DNA of 49,304 nt. It comes from Candidatus Yanofskybacteria bacterium RIFCSPHIGHO2_01_FULL_41_26. Lineage in GTDB: Bacteria > Patescibacteria > Paceibacteria > 2-02-FULL-40-12 > GWA2-44-9. The notes under the pieces were generated by a model, which saw only the letters and a list, made by a program, of their open reading frames with translations, searched no databases and had not been told where the DNA came from. Both the position numbers and the translations under genes were made by a program. This document shows, piece by piece, positions 49,253-49,304 of this stretch; positions within the stretch are counted from its first letter, which is position 1; each line of letters starts with the position of its first letter. The stretch covers positions 1-49,304 of the forward strand of contig MGJB01000018.1 of the NCBI GenBank assembly GCA_001794055.1. Reading direction: 5' to 3'.

Positions 49253-49304
49253 CTACAAATTTTTGGCAATTTCAGCCGCGAGGCGCTGAACGGAATTGGC
49301 GTAG
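49253..49304 (-). CDS. partial gene, C-terminal 16 residues only
   Basis: The minus strand is open from the window edge to TAG at 49253, encoding YANSVQRLAAEIAKNL, an amphipathic helix. Too short for a family call; the gene continues outside the window. Confidence 0.4.
   Translation of the reverse strand, partial: YANSVQRLAAEIAKNL

Overview
The window looks like a piece of a Patescibacteria/CPR genome, most likely Parcubacteria. The base composition is AT-rich and genes are short and densely packed. The genetic code is standard: TGA is used as a stop (for example at the ends of the P-loop kinase near 46500 and of the E2-like gene at 31319). Several proteins are typical of that group: a PEGA/beta-propeller membrane protein, a long membrane-anchored baseplate-J-like protein, a secreted cysteine-repeat protein, an alpha subunit of RNA polymerase without its C-terminal domain, and an alanyl-tRNA synthetase that stops after the editing domain. 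The taxonomic assignment is inference from these features; no rRNA gene is present.

Layout. 1-520: a small GC-rich membrane ORF between terminators, unlike its surroundings. 737-6505 (minus): a five-gene surface-polysaccharide operon (O-antigen ligase/polymerase-like protein, two GT2 glycosyltransferases, an LCP ligase and a C-terminal processing protease). 6561-11091: further GT4 and GT2 glycosyltransferases mixed with small orphan genes. 11143-11460: an unexplained structured transcript and an inverted repeat. 11474-13732 (minus): murA-mreB. 14085-14909: PEGA protein. 14927-18993 (minus): ribosomal alpha operon, infA-rpmJ-rpsM-rpsK-rpsD-rpoA-rplQ-rplM-rpsI, with a consensus promoter at 19095-19123. 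19147-25377: a frameshifted ORF, the baseplate-J-like protein, a dus tRNA-dihydrouridine synthase, alaS and an orphan gene. 25470-29346: secreted or membrane orphan proteins and tRNA-His. 29352-32845: a ubiquitin-like conjugation cassette between tRNA-Pro and tRNA-Arg. 32970-39455: class A penicillin-binding protein, tRNA-Gly, a secreted trypsin-like protease, a FAD oxidoreductase with a patatin-like protein, and HU. 39837-49304: RNase Y, gpmI, an HEEEH protein, mnmA, a P-loop nucleotide kinase with a dUTPase remnant, a HAD hydrolase and a lytic-transglycosylase-like secreted protein.

The most interesting system is at 29555-32665. An E2-like protein (Cys263), a JAMM/JAB peptidase (HxHx7SxxD) and a ThiF/E1-like adenylating enzyme are encoded as one overlapping operon with a consensus promoter. 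They are followed by a separately promoted and terminated gene for an 89-residue ubiquitin-like protein ending in glycine. Together they make a complete E1-E2-JAB-modifier set, closest in logic to the PRTRC/prokaryotic-E2 systems usually seen on plasmids, here placed between two tRNA genes on what looks like a CPR chromosome.

The second theme is repeats. Short palindromic or low-complexity elements interrupt conserved genes in frame (ctp, two GT2 genes, the O-antigen ligase gene, dus and mnmA). One element carries paired DnaA-box-like ends and is translated in the same frame in two unrelated proteins. A separate family of about 108 bp elements with inverted termini lies in intergenic DNA, in two cases directly behind a stop codon, and a nested inverted-repeat structure lies between murA and the PEGA gene.
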